Assembly (NCBI GenBank): GCA_018812395.1
Contig: JAHJDS010000243.1
Coordinates: forward strand, 1-16,781
Direction: 5' to 3'
DNA from: Pseudomonadota bacterium
GTDB lineage: Bacteria > Desulfobacterota > Desulfarculia > Desulfarculales > JAHJDS01
DNA length: 16,781 bases
This document shows, in pieces, positions 5,970 through 12,828 of the stretch. The notes beneath the pieces are model-generated. The model saw only the letters and a program-made list of their open reading frames with translations, did not search any database and was not told the origin of the DNA. Each line of letters starts with the position of its first letter. The stretch's first letter is position 1. The position numbers and the translations under genes were made by a program.

Positions 5970-6921
5970 TCATGGCCCGCTCTCCCCTGTTTGACTTGTC
6001 AAACATTTGAAGTCCGAAAAAAGGCGGTCCTTGAGCCGGGCCAGCTCGGCCCGCTCGGCCGCCTCTACCTGGCGCTGCTCTTCAAACAGGGCCATGTCAA
6101 GGTAGCCCTTGATGGACTGGCGGGCCATGTCCTGAAGGGTCCGGGGGTGAATGGCGTCCAGCTCGTAACCATGGGGGCCGTACCGCTCCACGAACCCGGC
6201 CGCCCGGGAGTCGCCCGCTTTGACCTTGATCGGCTCGAAGTCATGGGCGGCACCCAGGAATTCAACGTCATGCTCGTTCAGGGCAACCCGGACATATTCG
6301 ACCCCGAGAAGCCCGTGGTCCTCTTCAAGTGACTGAATGGTGGCCTCGAACATTTGGACCCCGGACGGGTCGAGGTCCCCGAAGTACAGAATTACGGGCC
6401 TCTGTCCCTGGTCCATGGCCGCCCCGGCCCGCTCCCGGAACTGGTGAAGGAATGTCACGCTCTGGTAGGCCCTTACAGGTGACGTGGCGGATGCAGTAGG
6501 GCCAGGCCACGGCCTCAAATACTCCGGCCAGGGCTTCTTTCTCGCACCACGTCTCGATGTAATTTTCCTGGCCCTGAATGAGGCACCGGGCGTAGTTGTC
6601 CAGGTATCGAGCAATCCGGTCCAGGAAGTCGGCCGAGTCCTCAAAGCCCCGCTTGTCGCTCATCCGGCGGTGGTTGTCGGCGACAACGCCCCAGCCGAGA
6701 AGCCCGTCCACCCTCATTTGCTTCACGAGCTTGGACAGGTCGTTGTACTGAGACCGGGTGTTTTCCCGATACCCCAGGGACACGAGCCGGTAATGGATTT
6801 GCCGAGGGGTCAAGGGCCAGTAGTCGGCAAGCTCATCCACTACAGCCCCGACCGCCCGGGCCTGACCGTCCCGGAATTCGGTCCAGGACCACTCCCGCCG
6901 CTTGGTTCGTTCAAAGTCCAT
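5970..6921 (-). pseudogene. TOPRIM-domain protein gene, split by a single-base frameshift
   Basis: Two minus-strand frames together encode one 316-aa protein. The first frame (ATG at 6921, AAGGTG upstream) gives a winged-helix-like part with LTPRQIHYRLVSLGY (38-51) and the TOPRIM glutamate in ETWCEKEAL (Glu127). After Gly151 the sense continues in another frame (YQSVTFLHQF), which carries the DxD motif YFGDLDPSG (Asp182, Asp184) and an ELDAIHPRTL segment. Deleting one base of the GGCC at about 6468-6471 restores the joined frame. The order wHTH-E-DxD is like the Spo11/Topo VI A family, but I see no clear catalytic Tyr, and the function in phages is unknown. It may be a real mutation, a sequencing error or, less likely, +1 recoding. 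Confidence 0.8.
5989..6004. repeat. 16-bp perfect palindrome in the TOPRIM 3' end
   Basis: GTTTGACTTGTCAAAC has 7-bp perfect arms and a two-base centre. It lies within the last codons of the TOPRIM gene. It shares the TTGAC/GTCAA core with the palindromes at 5529-5539 and 15821-15833, which might be sites of one element regulator. Chance is not excluded. Confidence 0.4.
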
Positions 6922-6932
6922 GGTCACCTTTA

Positions 6933-6963
6933 GTTGAGTCCGACAACTCCGCTTAGGGGCCTC
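6933..6963 (-). repeat. 31-nt start-associated repeat, copy 3 (TOPRIM gene)
   Basis: This copy shares GAGGCCCC at its 5' end and TCGGACTCAAC at its 3' end (minus strand) with the copies at 9875-9905 and 12376-12406. It ends 11 bases before the TOPRIM ATG, just ahead of the Shine-Dalgarno. Here it lies almost wholly in an intergenic gap, overlapping the stop of the 135-aa gene. Confidence 0.7.
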
Positions 6964-7369
6964 AAGACGCCTTGTCCGGGTCGTACGGCGCAAACCGCGC
7001 CCCGCGCTCCCTGGGGCCCGCAGCCTCGGCCTTCCACCGCCGGATCCGGGCCAAGTCTATGGGCGTTGCCCCGTCCGGGTCAGCGGCCAGATCGGCCTCC
7101 ATCAAGTTCAACCATTCGGGGATCAGGTGTTGCTCGACGTAATCCGCCATGGCCCGGAGTCCTGAGACAACCGCATCAGCGGGGAAGCCGGCCCGGGCCA
7201 GGACAAAGACCTCACCCTCGACCGGGATCGTGGCCGCGGGTCCCTTCCCGGCGATGGCAATAGTTCCTTGTAGGTTAAGGGTGGGCCGTTTCATGGCCTC
7301 TTGCCAGCCGGGCACAGTAAAACCAAGGGCCAAGAAATCCGGTCCCGCCTTGCCTAATCGTCGGGCCAT
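6962..7369 (-). CDS. Hypothetical protein (135 aa) after the tape measure gene
   Basis: The product begins MARRLGKAGPDFLALGFTVPGWQEAMKRP, has a strand-rich middle (TLNLQGTIAIAGKGPAATIPVEGEVFVLARAGF) and an amphipathic helix (VVSGLRAMADYVEQHLIPEWLNLMEADL). No family is recognised. The ATG at 7369 has AGGAG at five bases and lies eight bases behind the tape measure stop, so the two are probably translated from one message. In tailed phages this position commonly holds a minor tail protein, but nothing in the sequence confirms that. It could equally be a cargo gene. Confidence 0.7.
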   Translation of the reverse strand: MARRLGKAGPDFLALGFTVPGWQEAMKRPTLNLQGTIAIAGKGPAATIPVEGEVFVLARAGFPADAVVSGLRAMADYVEQHLIPEWLNLMEADLAADPDGATPIDLARIRRWKAEAAGPRERGARFAPYDPDKAS

Positions 7370-7377
7370 GGTCGCTC

Positions 7378-9861
7378 CTATCCGCTCAGGTGGTGGGCCC
7401 CGCGGTAGCTCGGATTTTGGGCCGCGGCCTTGATTGACACGTCGATGATGGTCCGCTCCACGTTGAATCCCCCGAGTCGTTTGGTGATGGACTCAACGTC
7501 TACGGGCTGGCCCTGGTTGTAGATGTTGATCTCAACGTCACCGCCGCCCCGGCCCGAGGCCCCGCCTACCATCTTGACCGGGACACTCCGGCCGTCGGGC
7601 AACGGGACCACCGCCTCGGGTCGGCCGCCCTCCCCGATCACGCCGACGGTCGGGCGGTCGGCAATGCCGCCGCCGGCAAAGGCCCGAATCGGGGTGAACT
7701 GGCCGGGCATGATTCCGCCCTTGGCCATACCGCCGATGCTGCCGCCCATGCTGGACCCGATCCCGCCGAAGGGACCTCCCCCAAATATGCTCAAAAGGCC
7801 CCTGATTGCCCGGCTCGCTAAAATATTCATCATGGCCGACATAAAAGCCTGGACAAAGCTCTTGACGTAATCCCCCAGGCTTTTTAGCCGTCCCTCGAAC
7901 AGATCAAAGAAAAACGTGCTGAACGCCTGGCCCATGGACTGAGCCGCGGAGTCCATGATGTTCGTGGCCGTGGCCGCCCAGTTGGTCATCTGGTCCCGGG
8001 ACTTTGCAAACCACCGCTCGATGCCCGCCCCGAAGGTCCGGGAGTTATTCCGCTCCCATACCGCCCGGACCCGCTCGGCAAGGCTTTCGGCCTCGGTAAT
8101 CTTGCCCTGGTCTCCCAGGGCGCGGACCGCCTTTAGCTTTTCCTGGAGCTGGCTTTCCATCTGCAATCGGCGGGCGGCCACCAGTTCATCAGCCGAGCCG
8201 GCGGCCTGGACTCTCAAGTCAGCCATGGTTTTCATGGCGGTCTTGAACTTGCCCAGGTAGTTCCCGATGTCCGCGATGTCCCCGCCGATGAAGCTGGTCC
8301 AGTCCTTGCCCTTGCCCTTGCCCTTCTTCTTGTCGCCGGACACCTGCCAGCCGCTCAGGTCGGGGCGCCCCATGCCGCTCATCGAAAGCCCCTCAAGGGC
8401 TTTTTTCCACTGGGCCATGACCTGGGCGACCGCCCCCGTGCCGCCGCCGCGCCCCAGGAGGTCGGACCATCCGCCAGTCCCGAGGACCGTGGCGTCGGAC
8501 GATGCTTTCATGCGGCCCAGAAAACCGGCCGCGTTCAGGCCGCCGACCGCGCCCTGGGTTATCTTGGACCCCGTGGGGGCGTACTTGGCCAGCATCCGGT
8601 CTCCAAACCGGCCCCAGCCCTTCCAGGCCTTGTCCATGAGCCACCACATACCGGCCCCGCCGGCAATGGCCGCCCTGGCCTTTGCCCCGCCGATAATGGC
8701 GGCGACCAGCCCCACCTCACGAATGACGGGGGGGAGGCTGTTCCAGACAGTAACGACCTTCGAGCCAAGCTTGCCCACGGCGTCAGCCGCCTTACCCAGG
8801 GCCTCGACCCCGCCCCAGATCCGCTTGCCCCATTTCTTGGCCCATGCGACAATCTCTTCCCGATTGTCCAGAACATAACTGATGAAATCCTTGGCCTTGG
8901 TGGCCGCCCACTTGAAGGCGTCGGCCACGGCCCGCACGGCCGCCGCCCACTCGCCGGTCTTTTTCATCTCCTCGATCTTGTCAACGATGGTCGACAGGAC
9001 GCCCTCGACCCCGAACATGCCGCCGCCGGCCATGACCTCATTGCGGAAGCTGTACCAAGCGCTTTTTAACTGGTCCACCAGGCCGGAATACTGCCGCATC
9101 ATCCGCTGAGACGCCCCGCCGTAAGCCTGGTCCATGGCCCAGAACAAAGCTTTGATGGCCACCTCGGCCTTGATGCCCTTTTGCAGCATCTTTTCCAGTT
9201 CCATCGTGGTCACCTGAAACGCCTTGGCGAGTAGCTGCTTGGCCGGCAGGCCCGCCTCGGACAGTTGGTTCAGTTCTTCGGCCGACAGCTTGCCCTTGGC
9301 GGCAATTTGCCCCAGGGCGCGGCTGACCGACTCCAGTTGTGCGGCCGTCCCGCCGATACCGATGGTGGCGTCCACCAACGTCGTCATCTGCTTGATCGTC
9401 GGGGTAAAGCCGAAGGCCTTGAGCCGGATGAAGGCCTGAATGGCCTTTTCGGTGTCGATGGGCATTTTCTCCGCCCACCGGTTGATCTTGTCGAACCACT
9501 CCGTCCCGCGCCCCTTGGTCAGGGTGTCCAGGGCCACCTTCATTCGCTGAACGGTATCGCCCACCCGAATGAAGCTCTTGATGAACCGGACCCCGATCCA
9601 GGCCGCGGCCGCCGCCGCCAAGGCGGTCTTGAGGCTGAACACCGACCGGACCAGTCTACCCATGACGCCCAGGGCACCACGGGCCGTCCGCTCGATTGCC
9701 CGAAGGGCACGGGTGCCGATGGACTCCACCCGCCGGGAAGCGTCGGCCACCTTGTTGATCTTGCGGAACAGATCGTCTTGCAGCTTGCCGAGCTTCTGAA
9801 AGGCGTCCGCGATCTGGCGGGCGTCGGCCTCAAGGCCTATTTCAATGCCGGGCTTGGGCAT
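7378..9861 (-). CDS. Phage tail tape measure protein
   Basis: The 827-aa protein has the tape measure N-terminal domain at about 75-220: a membrane-active Ala-rich segment (LKTALAAAAAAWIGVRFIKSF), then VGDTVQRMKVALDTL, the AFIRLKAFGF segment and LGQIAAKGKLSAEELNQLSEAGLPAKQLLAKAF. The C-terminal part has the lambda-type tape measure end: FFDLFEGRLKSLGDYVKSFVQAFMSAMM, a Gly-rich GGGPFGGIGSSMGG stretch and GVIGEGGRPEAVVPLPDG. Such proteins set tail length, and by the usual 0.15 nm per residue this would be a tail of roughly 120 nm, provided tail tube subunits come from elsewhere. The ATG at 9861 follows GAGG. It is the element's only clear tail gene, which is odd. Confidence 0.93.
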   Translation of the reverse strand: MPKPGIEIGLEADARQIADAFQKLGKLQDDLFRKINKVADASRRVESIGTRALRAIERTARGALGVMGRLVRSVFSLKTALAAAAAAWIGVRFIKSFIRVGDTVQRMKVALDTLTKGRGTEWFDKINRWAEKMPIDTEKAIQAFIRLKAFGFTPTIKQMTTLVDATIGIGGTAAQLESVSRALGQIAAKGKLSAEELNQLSEAGLPAKQLLAKAFQVTTMELEKMLQKGIKAEVAIKALFWAMDQAYGGASQRMMRQYSGLVDQLKSAWYSFRNEVMAGGGMFGVEGVLSTIVDKIEEMKKTGEWAAAVRAVADAFKWAATKAKDFISYVLDNREEIVAWAKKWGKRIWGGVEALGKAADAVGKLGSKVVTVWNSLPPVIREVGLVAAIIGGAKARAAIAGGAGMWWLMDKAWKGWGRFGDRMLAKYAPTGSKITQGAVGGLNAAGFLGRMKASSDATVLGTGGWSDLLGRGGGTGAVAQVMAQWKKALEGLSMSGMGRPDLSGWQVSGDKKKGKGKGKDWTSFIGGDIADIGNYLGKFKTAMKTMADLRVQAAGSADELVAARRLQMESQLQEKLKAVRALGDQGKITEAESLAERVRAVWERNNSRTFGAGIERWFAKSRDQMTNWAATATNIMDSAAQSMGQAFSTFFFDLFEGRLKSLGDYVKSFVQAFMSAMMNILASRAIRGLLSIFGGGPFGGIGSSMGGSIGGMAKGGIMPGQFTPIRAFAGGGIADRPTVGVIGEGGRPEAVVPLPDGRSVPVKMVGGASGRGGGDVEINIYNQGQPVDVESITKRLGGFNVERTIIDVSIKAAAQNPSYRGAHHLSG

Positions 9862-9872
9862 GATTTACGTCC

Positions 9873-10190
9873 TCATTGATTCCGATAGTGGTTGTTGGGG
9901 GCCTCTTGGTCCGGCCGCCCCGCCCGTTCAAACTGCGCCCGGGCGGTTGCTTGGGCCTTGCCGAAAGCCGAGCACAAGGTTTCCTTTTCGCTGGGGGTCA
10001 GGGCCGAGAAGTCAAAATCGGTTGCCCCCAGGGGTGCGGCCTTGCGATGGATCACCAGAAGCTCGGGCTCGGCTTCGGTCAGGTCCACAAAGGCTTTGGC
10101 CATGGCGACGATAAAGGCCTGGTCCGCGGCTTCGGCGTCCCGCCGCGTCTTGTCCTCCATGGCGGCCACTCTCCCTGAAAGGTCCCTCAT
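9873..10190 (-). CDS. Hypothetical protein (105 aa) upstream of tape measure
   Basis: The product starts MRDLSGRVAAMEDKTRRDAEAADQAF, a predicted helical heptad region, followed by a mixed segment (LLVIHRKAAPLGATDFDFSALTPSEKETLCSAFGKAQ). It is not recognised. Its N-terminus is similar in pattern to that of the preceding 113-aa protein (LS-x-RV-x-A-x-E), so the two may be distant paralogues. The ATG overlaps the stop of that gene (ATGA at 10190-10187). The last codons coincide with the second copy of the 31-nt repeat. The position, two genes after a possible slippery site and just before the tape measure gene, would suit a tail-assembly protein, but homology is not visible. Confidence 0.65.
   Translation of the reverse strand: MRDLSGRVAAMEDKTRRDAEAADQAFIVAMAKAFVDLTEAEPELLVIHRKAAPLGATDFDFSALTPSEKETLCSAFGKAQATARAQFERAGRPDQEAPNNHYRNQ
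9875..9905 (-). repeat. 31-nt start-associated repeat, copy 2 (tape measure gene)
   Basis: GAGGCCCCCAA, six variable bases, then ACTATCGGAATCAAT on the minus strand. It ends 13 bases before the tape measure ATG and lies inside the end of the 105-aa coding region. It matches copy 1 (12376-12406) at about 24 of 31 positions by eye. Confidence 0.7.
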
Positions 10191-10528
10191 GTTGCGGCCC
10201 CCTGTTGCTCTGCGTCGTCCCTTCGAAAGGCCGCCCCAAAGGCCCGCTCAAGCTCCTGTTGGCCCCCCAGTTTGGTCCTCAGCCCGTCCACTATGTGACG
10301 CAGCAGGGCGCTGAGGGCTGGACGGTCCTTGGGGTCGGGTTGGCGTTCAGGTCCACTCAACAGCGGGATAAAGACCTCGTGCCAGGTTTTGAAGTGGTCC
10401 GACCCCGGGTCTGTTTCTTCCATGACCTCCATGATGGCCCGGTCAAGCCGCTCGGCCAGTTCCCGGTCCTCGATGATCGGGCGGACGGCCGCCTCGGCCG
10501 CCTCTACTCTGGCGCTCAGGCTTTTCAT
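10187..10528 (-). CDS. Hypothetical protein (113 aa), possible frameshift partner
   Basis: The product is largely helical (MKSLSARVEAAEAAVRPI, ELAERLDRAIMEVMEE, ALSALLRHIVDGLRTKLG) and acidic at the start. No family is recognised. The ATG at 10528 overlaps the stop of the 78-aa gene (ATGA), and the G-run just upstream can serve as its ribosome site. The same G-run is a GGGGGGA heptamer correctly phased for -1 slippage from the 78-aa frame into this one, which would give a 191-aa fusion. The arrangement before a tape measure gene invites comparison with tail-assembly chaperones, but the proteins themselves do not show it. Confidence 0.65.
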   Translation of the reverse strand: MKSLSARVEAAEAAVRPIIEDRELAERLDRAIMEVMEETDPGSDHFKTWHEVFIPLLSGPERQPDPKDRPALSALLRHIVDGLRTKLGGQQELERAFGAAFRRDDAEQQGAAT

Positions 10529-10761
10529 GGTTGTCCCCCCGGTTGGCCGTTCCGGCTCAGGGCGTCCTCGAGGGCCTTCACGCGGTCTTCAAGCTCCCCG
10601 GCCTCGATGGCCCGAAGCAGGATGTTGGCCAGGTATCCCGCCCGCCCGGCAAGCGCCGGCTCGATCTTGCCCGCCTCAAGGCGGTTGATGAGGTCGGCCA
10701 AGTAACGCCGCACGTCCATGGCGTTTTTCAGGCGGCGCTTTCGTGGTTTCTTGTCGGCCAC
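10525..10761 (-). CDS. Small helical protein (78 aa), GTG start
   Basis: The sequence has a basic start (MADKKPRKRRLKN), a helical core (VRRYLADLINRLEAGKIEPALAGRAGYLANILLRAIEAGELEDRVKALEDAL) and a Gly/Pro tail. I recall similar small proteins (V-R-x-x-L-A-x-L... AGxLAYLxxxLLxAIE...LExRLxALE) in phages and islands, often near packaging genes, with no known function. The GTG at 10761 has AAGGG upstream, and an in-frame stop prevents a longer start. The end of the gene carries a GGGGGGA slippery heptamer and overlaps the next start. Confidence 0.7.
   Translation of the reverse strand: MADKKPRKRRLKNAMDVRRYLADLINRLEAGKIEPALAGRAGYLANILLRAIEAGELEDRVKALEDALSRNGQPGGQP
10534..10540 (-). other. Candidate -1 ribosomal slippery site GGGGGGA
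   Basis: In the 78-aa frame the codons are CCG-GGG-GGA, which places G-GGG-GGA in the X-XXY-YYZ phase. Slippage by -1 skips the stop at 10525-10527 and reads ACA-ACC-ATG straight into the 113-aa frame. The run can also be read simply as the Shine-Dalgarno of the 113-aa gene, so this is a motif call only. Confidence 0.4.
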
Positions 10762-10771
10762 GGGATGTCCC

Positions 10772-11059
10772 TTACCTCAACGTCCGCATTTTTCGGCCCT
10801 TACGCCCGGTTTTGTTCGCAAAAAGTGGGGTCTTTTGGGCGGGTTTCGTGACACGCCGGGATGTCCCCGCCGTGGTTGAATTGGGGCGACCCGGGGCCAG
10901 CAGAGGACTCCGCCGGCGGACCCCCCAAAGACAAAGAAAAAAAGGGTCTCCGGCCCTGTCCCCTTGGCGAAAGGTTGGGCTGCCACCTGGCCCGGTCGAA
11001 GGAGTATCCGGACCCGTGGCCCCTTCGCTGAACCAGCCGCCGGATCGCCCCAAGCTCAT
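10772..11059 (-). CDS. Doubtful ORF (95 aa) filling the gap behind the 203-aa gene
   Basis: The 203-aa gene is followed by 294 bp without a convincing gene. An ATG overlapping its stop (ATGA at 11059-11056) opens a 95-codon frame that ends 10 bases before the next start, which fits the tiling of the operon. Against it: the product is low-complexity (Gly/Ser/Pro, then Arg/Lys) with no domain, and third-position GC looks lower than in neighbours. The stretch also holds a T7 run at 10938-10944 (minus strand) behind a short GGG/CCC stem, and a 12-bp palindrome, TCCGCCGGCGGA (10909-10920). It may be non-coding or a degraded gene end. Confidence 0.25.
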   Translation of the reverse strand: MSLGRSGGWFSEGATGPDTPSTGPGGSPTFRQGDRAGDPFFLCLWGVRRRSPLLAPGRPNSTTAGTSRRVTKPAQKTPLFANKTGRKGRKMRTLR

Positions 11060-11667
11060 TGACGCCCCCCCCCCGCCTCGGCCTGGCCCGCCTTGAAAGC
11101 ATGATAGAACCGTGTCCGGTCGAGGTCGGTGTGATGGGGAAAATACCGGTCGCCCTCATCCCACATTTGGGCGTTATGGACCTTGAAATTCTTGGCCTGG
11201 TAATCCGCCGCCTTGATCCGGGCGGCGACCCGTCCCATCTCGCGGGCAACCTGGATAAGTCCCTCGACCCCGACCTCCATTTTTTTCTCCAAGGCCTCGA
11301 AGGCGGCCACGTCGGCCGGCCGGTTGGCGGTTGCCTCTTTGATCGCCGCCCGACGCGCCTGGTCAAGCCAGTCCCCGCCCGCGGCCTTTTCAAATGAGGT
11401 CAGCCGCGATTGCAGGGCTCGCCGGTCGGCCACCGCCTGGTTCAGTTCGGCCTCAAGGCCCGAGATGTCCTTGTCCTGGACCATGGCCGCGCCGATCTGT
11501 TCGTTGATTTCGCCCTCCTGTCTTCCCAGGGCGGCGAGCTGGGCCTGCAATTCCTGTCGCTTGGGCTCAAGTTGGGCCAGGGCGTCTTGATAGGCCTTGA
11601 CCGCCGGCCCGGGGTGGGCCCCTTGGTCCGCGCCGTTCTTTTTCTTGGAGACGAGGTTGATGGGCAT
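11056..11667 (-). CDS. Coiled-coil protein (203 aa) next to prohead protease
   Basis: After a basic start (MPINLVSKKKNG), residues 25-100 form a long predicted coiled coil (YQDALAQLEPKRQELQAQLA, ADRRALQSRLTSFEKA), followed by helical segments and an end that runs VHNAQMWDEGDRYFPHHTDLDRTRFYHAF. No family is recognised. In HK97-type operons this slot holds the scaffold or major capsid protein; a helical scaffold-like role is possible, but it is too short and helical for a capsid protein. The ATG at 11667 has AGGAGG upstream and follows the protease stop by one codon. A run of ten G (minus strand, 11074-11065) lies four codons before the stop; a one-base change there would replace the C-terminus. 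Confidence 0.75.
   Translation of the reverse strand: MPINLVSKKKNGADQGAHPGPAVKAYQDALAQLEPKRQELQAQLAALGRQEGEINEQIGAAMVQDKDISGLEAELNQAVADRRALQSRLTSFEKAAGGDWLDQARRAAIKEATANRPADVAAFEALEKKMEVGVEGLIQVAREMGRVAARIKAADYQAKNFKVHNAQMWDEGDRYFPHHTDLDRTRFYHAFKAGQAEAGGGRQ
11065..11074. repeat. C10 homopolymer (G10 in the mRNA)
   Basis: Ten consecutive C on the plus strand lie within the last codons of the 203-aa gene. The run is a hotspot for replication, transcription or sequencing slippage. In the -1 frame beyond it, reading continues for about 86 codons (VNELGAIRRLVQRRGHG...) to about 10800. Confidence 0.9.
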
Positions 11668-11670
11668 GAG

Positions 11671-12363
11671 CTACCTCCTGGCCGATAGGCCGCCGGACTG
11701 TTTGAGGGCCTGAATGACGGCCCCGCTGATTTGGGGTTTCAGGTGGTCTCGTAGTCTATCCGCCACCACGTCGGCCGCGGTCTTGGGGCGGGTCAACTCC
11801 ACCATCCGGCGGGCGACGGTCCGGGCCACGATCTGCTTGATGGCCTGGTCCAGGTCCTTGGACGTCAGGGCGTCTTTCTGACACTTGGAGATGATCCCGT
11901 CATTGACCGCCCGGGCCAGGGCGTTGGGGTTGCTCGGCATGGTCACGGCGCTGACCTCCCACAGTTCGGCGCCCTCGATGTCATGCCCCCGCCGGCCACC
12001 GGGGCGGTCCACCTCGGTCCGGCGAATCGGCCGAAAGCCGACGCTGAAAGCGTTCAGGTATCCGCCCTTGTAGAGCCGGTAAATGGTGTCCGCGAAAGGG
12101 TACTCATCGGCCTTGGCGAACTGCACCTCGGCCAGGAGTCGGCCGCCCTCGGTCCAAACTCGATTCGCCCTGGCCACGGGGGGCTGTCGGTAGTCGTGGC
12201 CCCAGGGGATGACCGGGTTTTTCTTGAACTCCCTCAGGTCCCAACCGTCGGCCCGGATCACGTCCCCGTCCCGGTCCAGGGTTTCATCCGAGGCCACGAT
12301 AACCATGGTCCGGCTGGCGTCGTTTATGGACCTCGGTCGGCGGCTACTGGTTTTGTAATTCAT
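11671..12363 (-). CDS. HK97-family prohead protease
   Basis: The 230-aa product has the layout of the prohead serine protease family (MEROPS U35): a first strand pair (VIVASDETLDRDGDVIRADGWDL), the catalytic His region VIPWGHDYRQPP (His56), the nucleophile segment GGYLNAFSVGF (Ser107) and ELWEVSAVTMPSNPNAL (133-149) with the conserved Glu and P-x-N. In HK97-type phages it cleaves scaffold and capsid delta domains inside the prohead. Residues 155-230 form an extra helical tail. The ATG at 12363 overlaps the previous stop (ATGA), has GGAG upstream and lies 12 bases behind copy 1 of the 31-nt repeat. No portal or major capsid gene is seen beside it, which is unusual for this family. Confidence 0.92.
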   Translation of the reverse strand: MNYKTSSRRPRSINDASRTMVIVASDETLDRDGDVIRADGWDLREFKKNPVIPWGHDYRQPPVARANRVWTEGGRLLAEVQFAKADEYPFADTIYRLYKGGYLNAFSVGFRPIRRTEVDRPGGRRGHDIEGAELWEVSAVTMPSNPNALARAVNDGIISKCQKDALTSKDLDQAIKQIVARTVARRMVELTRPKTAADVVADRLRDHLKPQISGAVIQALKQSGGLSARR

Positions 12364-12593
12364 GGCCTCTCCTGGGTTGAGTCCGATAGTTTCGATTGGG
12401 GGCCTCTCGCCGCCACCAGACCGGGCGCCGCACCGTTGCCCCGGGCGCAGAACACGCCCCGGTCCAGATAGATTTGCTGGACCACTCGGTCAATCGCCGC
12501 GTCCGTCGCGTCGCCCCCGATGTCCAGGCGACAAAGGACCTGACGGACGAAGTTGTGGCCGAGGTCAAGGTGGCGTTGGGGTAGGTCGGTCAT
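12360..12593 (-). CDS. Hypothetical protein (77 aa)
   Basis: The product (MTDLPQRHLDLGHNFVRQVLCRLDIGGDATDAAIDRVVQQIYLD...) has a short helical core and a Gly/Ala-rich tail and is not recognised. The ATG at 12593 follows GAGG at five bases, and the stop overlaps the protease start (ATGA at 12363-12360). Its last codons coincide with the 31-nt repeat. Tight linkage on both sides supports it as a real gene of the operon. Confidence 0.6.
   Translation of the reverse strand: MTDLPQRHLDLGHNFVRQVLCRLDIGGDATDAAIDRVVQQIYLDRGVFCARGNGAAPGLVAARGPQSKLSDSTQERP
12376..12406 (-). repeat. 31-nt start-associated repeat, copy 1 (protease gene)
   Basis: GAGGCCCCCAA, five to six variable bases, then ACTATCGGACTCAAC on the minus strand. 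It ends 12 bases before the protease ATG, with the Shine-Dalgarno between. It is related to the copies at 9875-9905 and 6933-6963. The integrase start region has only the fragment GACTCAACC plus a Shine-Dalgarno. Confidence 0.7.
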
Positions 12594-12600
12594 GGCGTCC

Positions 12601-12828
12601 TCACGTGATGGTCACCTTGTTTCGGTCGATGAAAGCCTCAAGGTCGTCCCGGTCGAAAAACCACTTCCGACCATTTGGCCACTTCACAACAGGAATTTGA
12701 CCGGCCCAGGCTCGTTCTCTCAGGGCCCAGGGCGTCAGGCCCAGGTATTCGGCCGCCGCCTTGAGGGGCAGGAGCCGGGGACCCTGCCGGACCGCGGCCG
12801 TCTTCTCCTGCGCCCCAGCCCGCCTCAT
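12601..12828 (-). CDS. Excisionase-like helix-turn-helix protein
   Basis: The 75-aa product has a single winged HTH of the MerR/HTH_17 excisionase type: LPLKAAAEYLGLTPWALRERAWAGQIPVVKWPNGRKWFFDRDDLEAFI (about 20-67). The pattern of helix-turn-helix, a Gly-x-Ile-Pro strand and the R-K-W-F-F-D-x-x-D-L end is diagnostic. Such proteins bend DNA at att sites as recombination directionality factors or act as regulators. The ATG overlaps the replicase stop (ATGA at 12828-12825), so it is translationally coupled to replication, which would fit joint control of excision and replication. Confidence 0.85.
   Translation of the reverse strand: MRRAGAQEKTAAVRQGPRLLPLKAAAEYLGLTPWALRERAWAGQIPVVKWPNGRKWFFDRDDLEAFIDRNKVTIT

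Noticed and set aside
5671..5973. Minus-strand ORF starting on ATGA at the TOPRIM stop with a GGGGAG upstream
   Set aside because: The start looks good, but the frame overlaps half of the well-supported four-Cys gene and the product is a low-complexity, charged sequence; kept only as a possibility for the 144-bp gap.
9265..9879. Plus-strand ORF of 204 codons
   Set aside because: Antisense to the tape measure gene, with no domain or ribosome site; the minus-strand reading is certain.
10777..11393. Alternative minus-strand frames over the 203-aa gene and the following gap
   Set aside because: The frame overlapping the 203-aa gene is Arg-rich and shadow-like; only its part after the G10 tract is worth noting, and that is reported as a finding rather than a gene.
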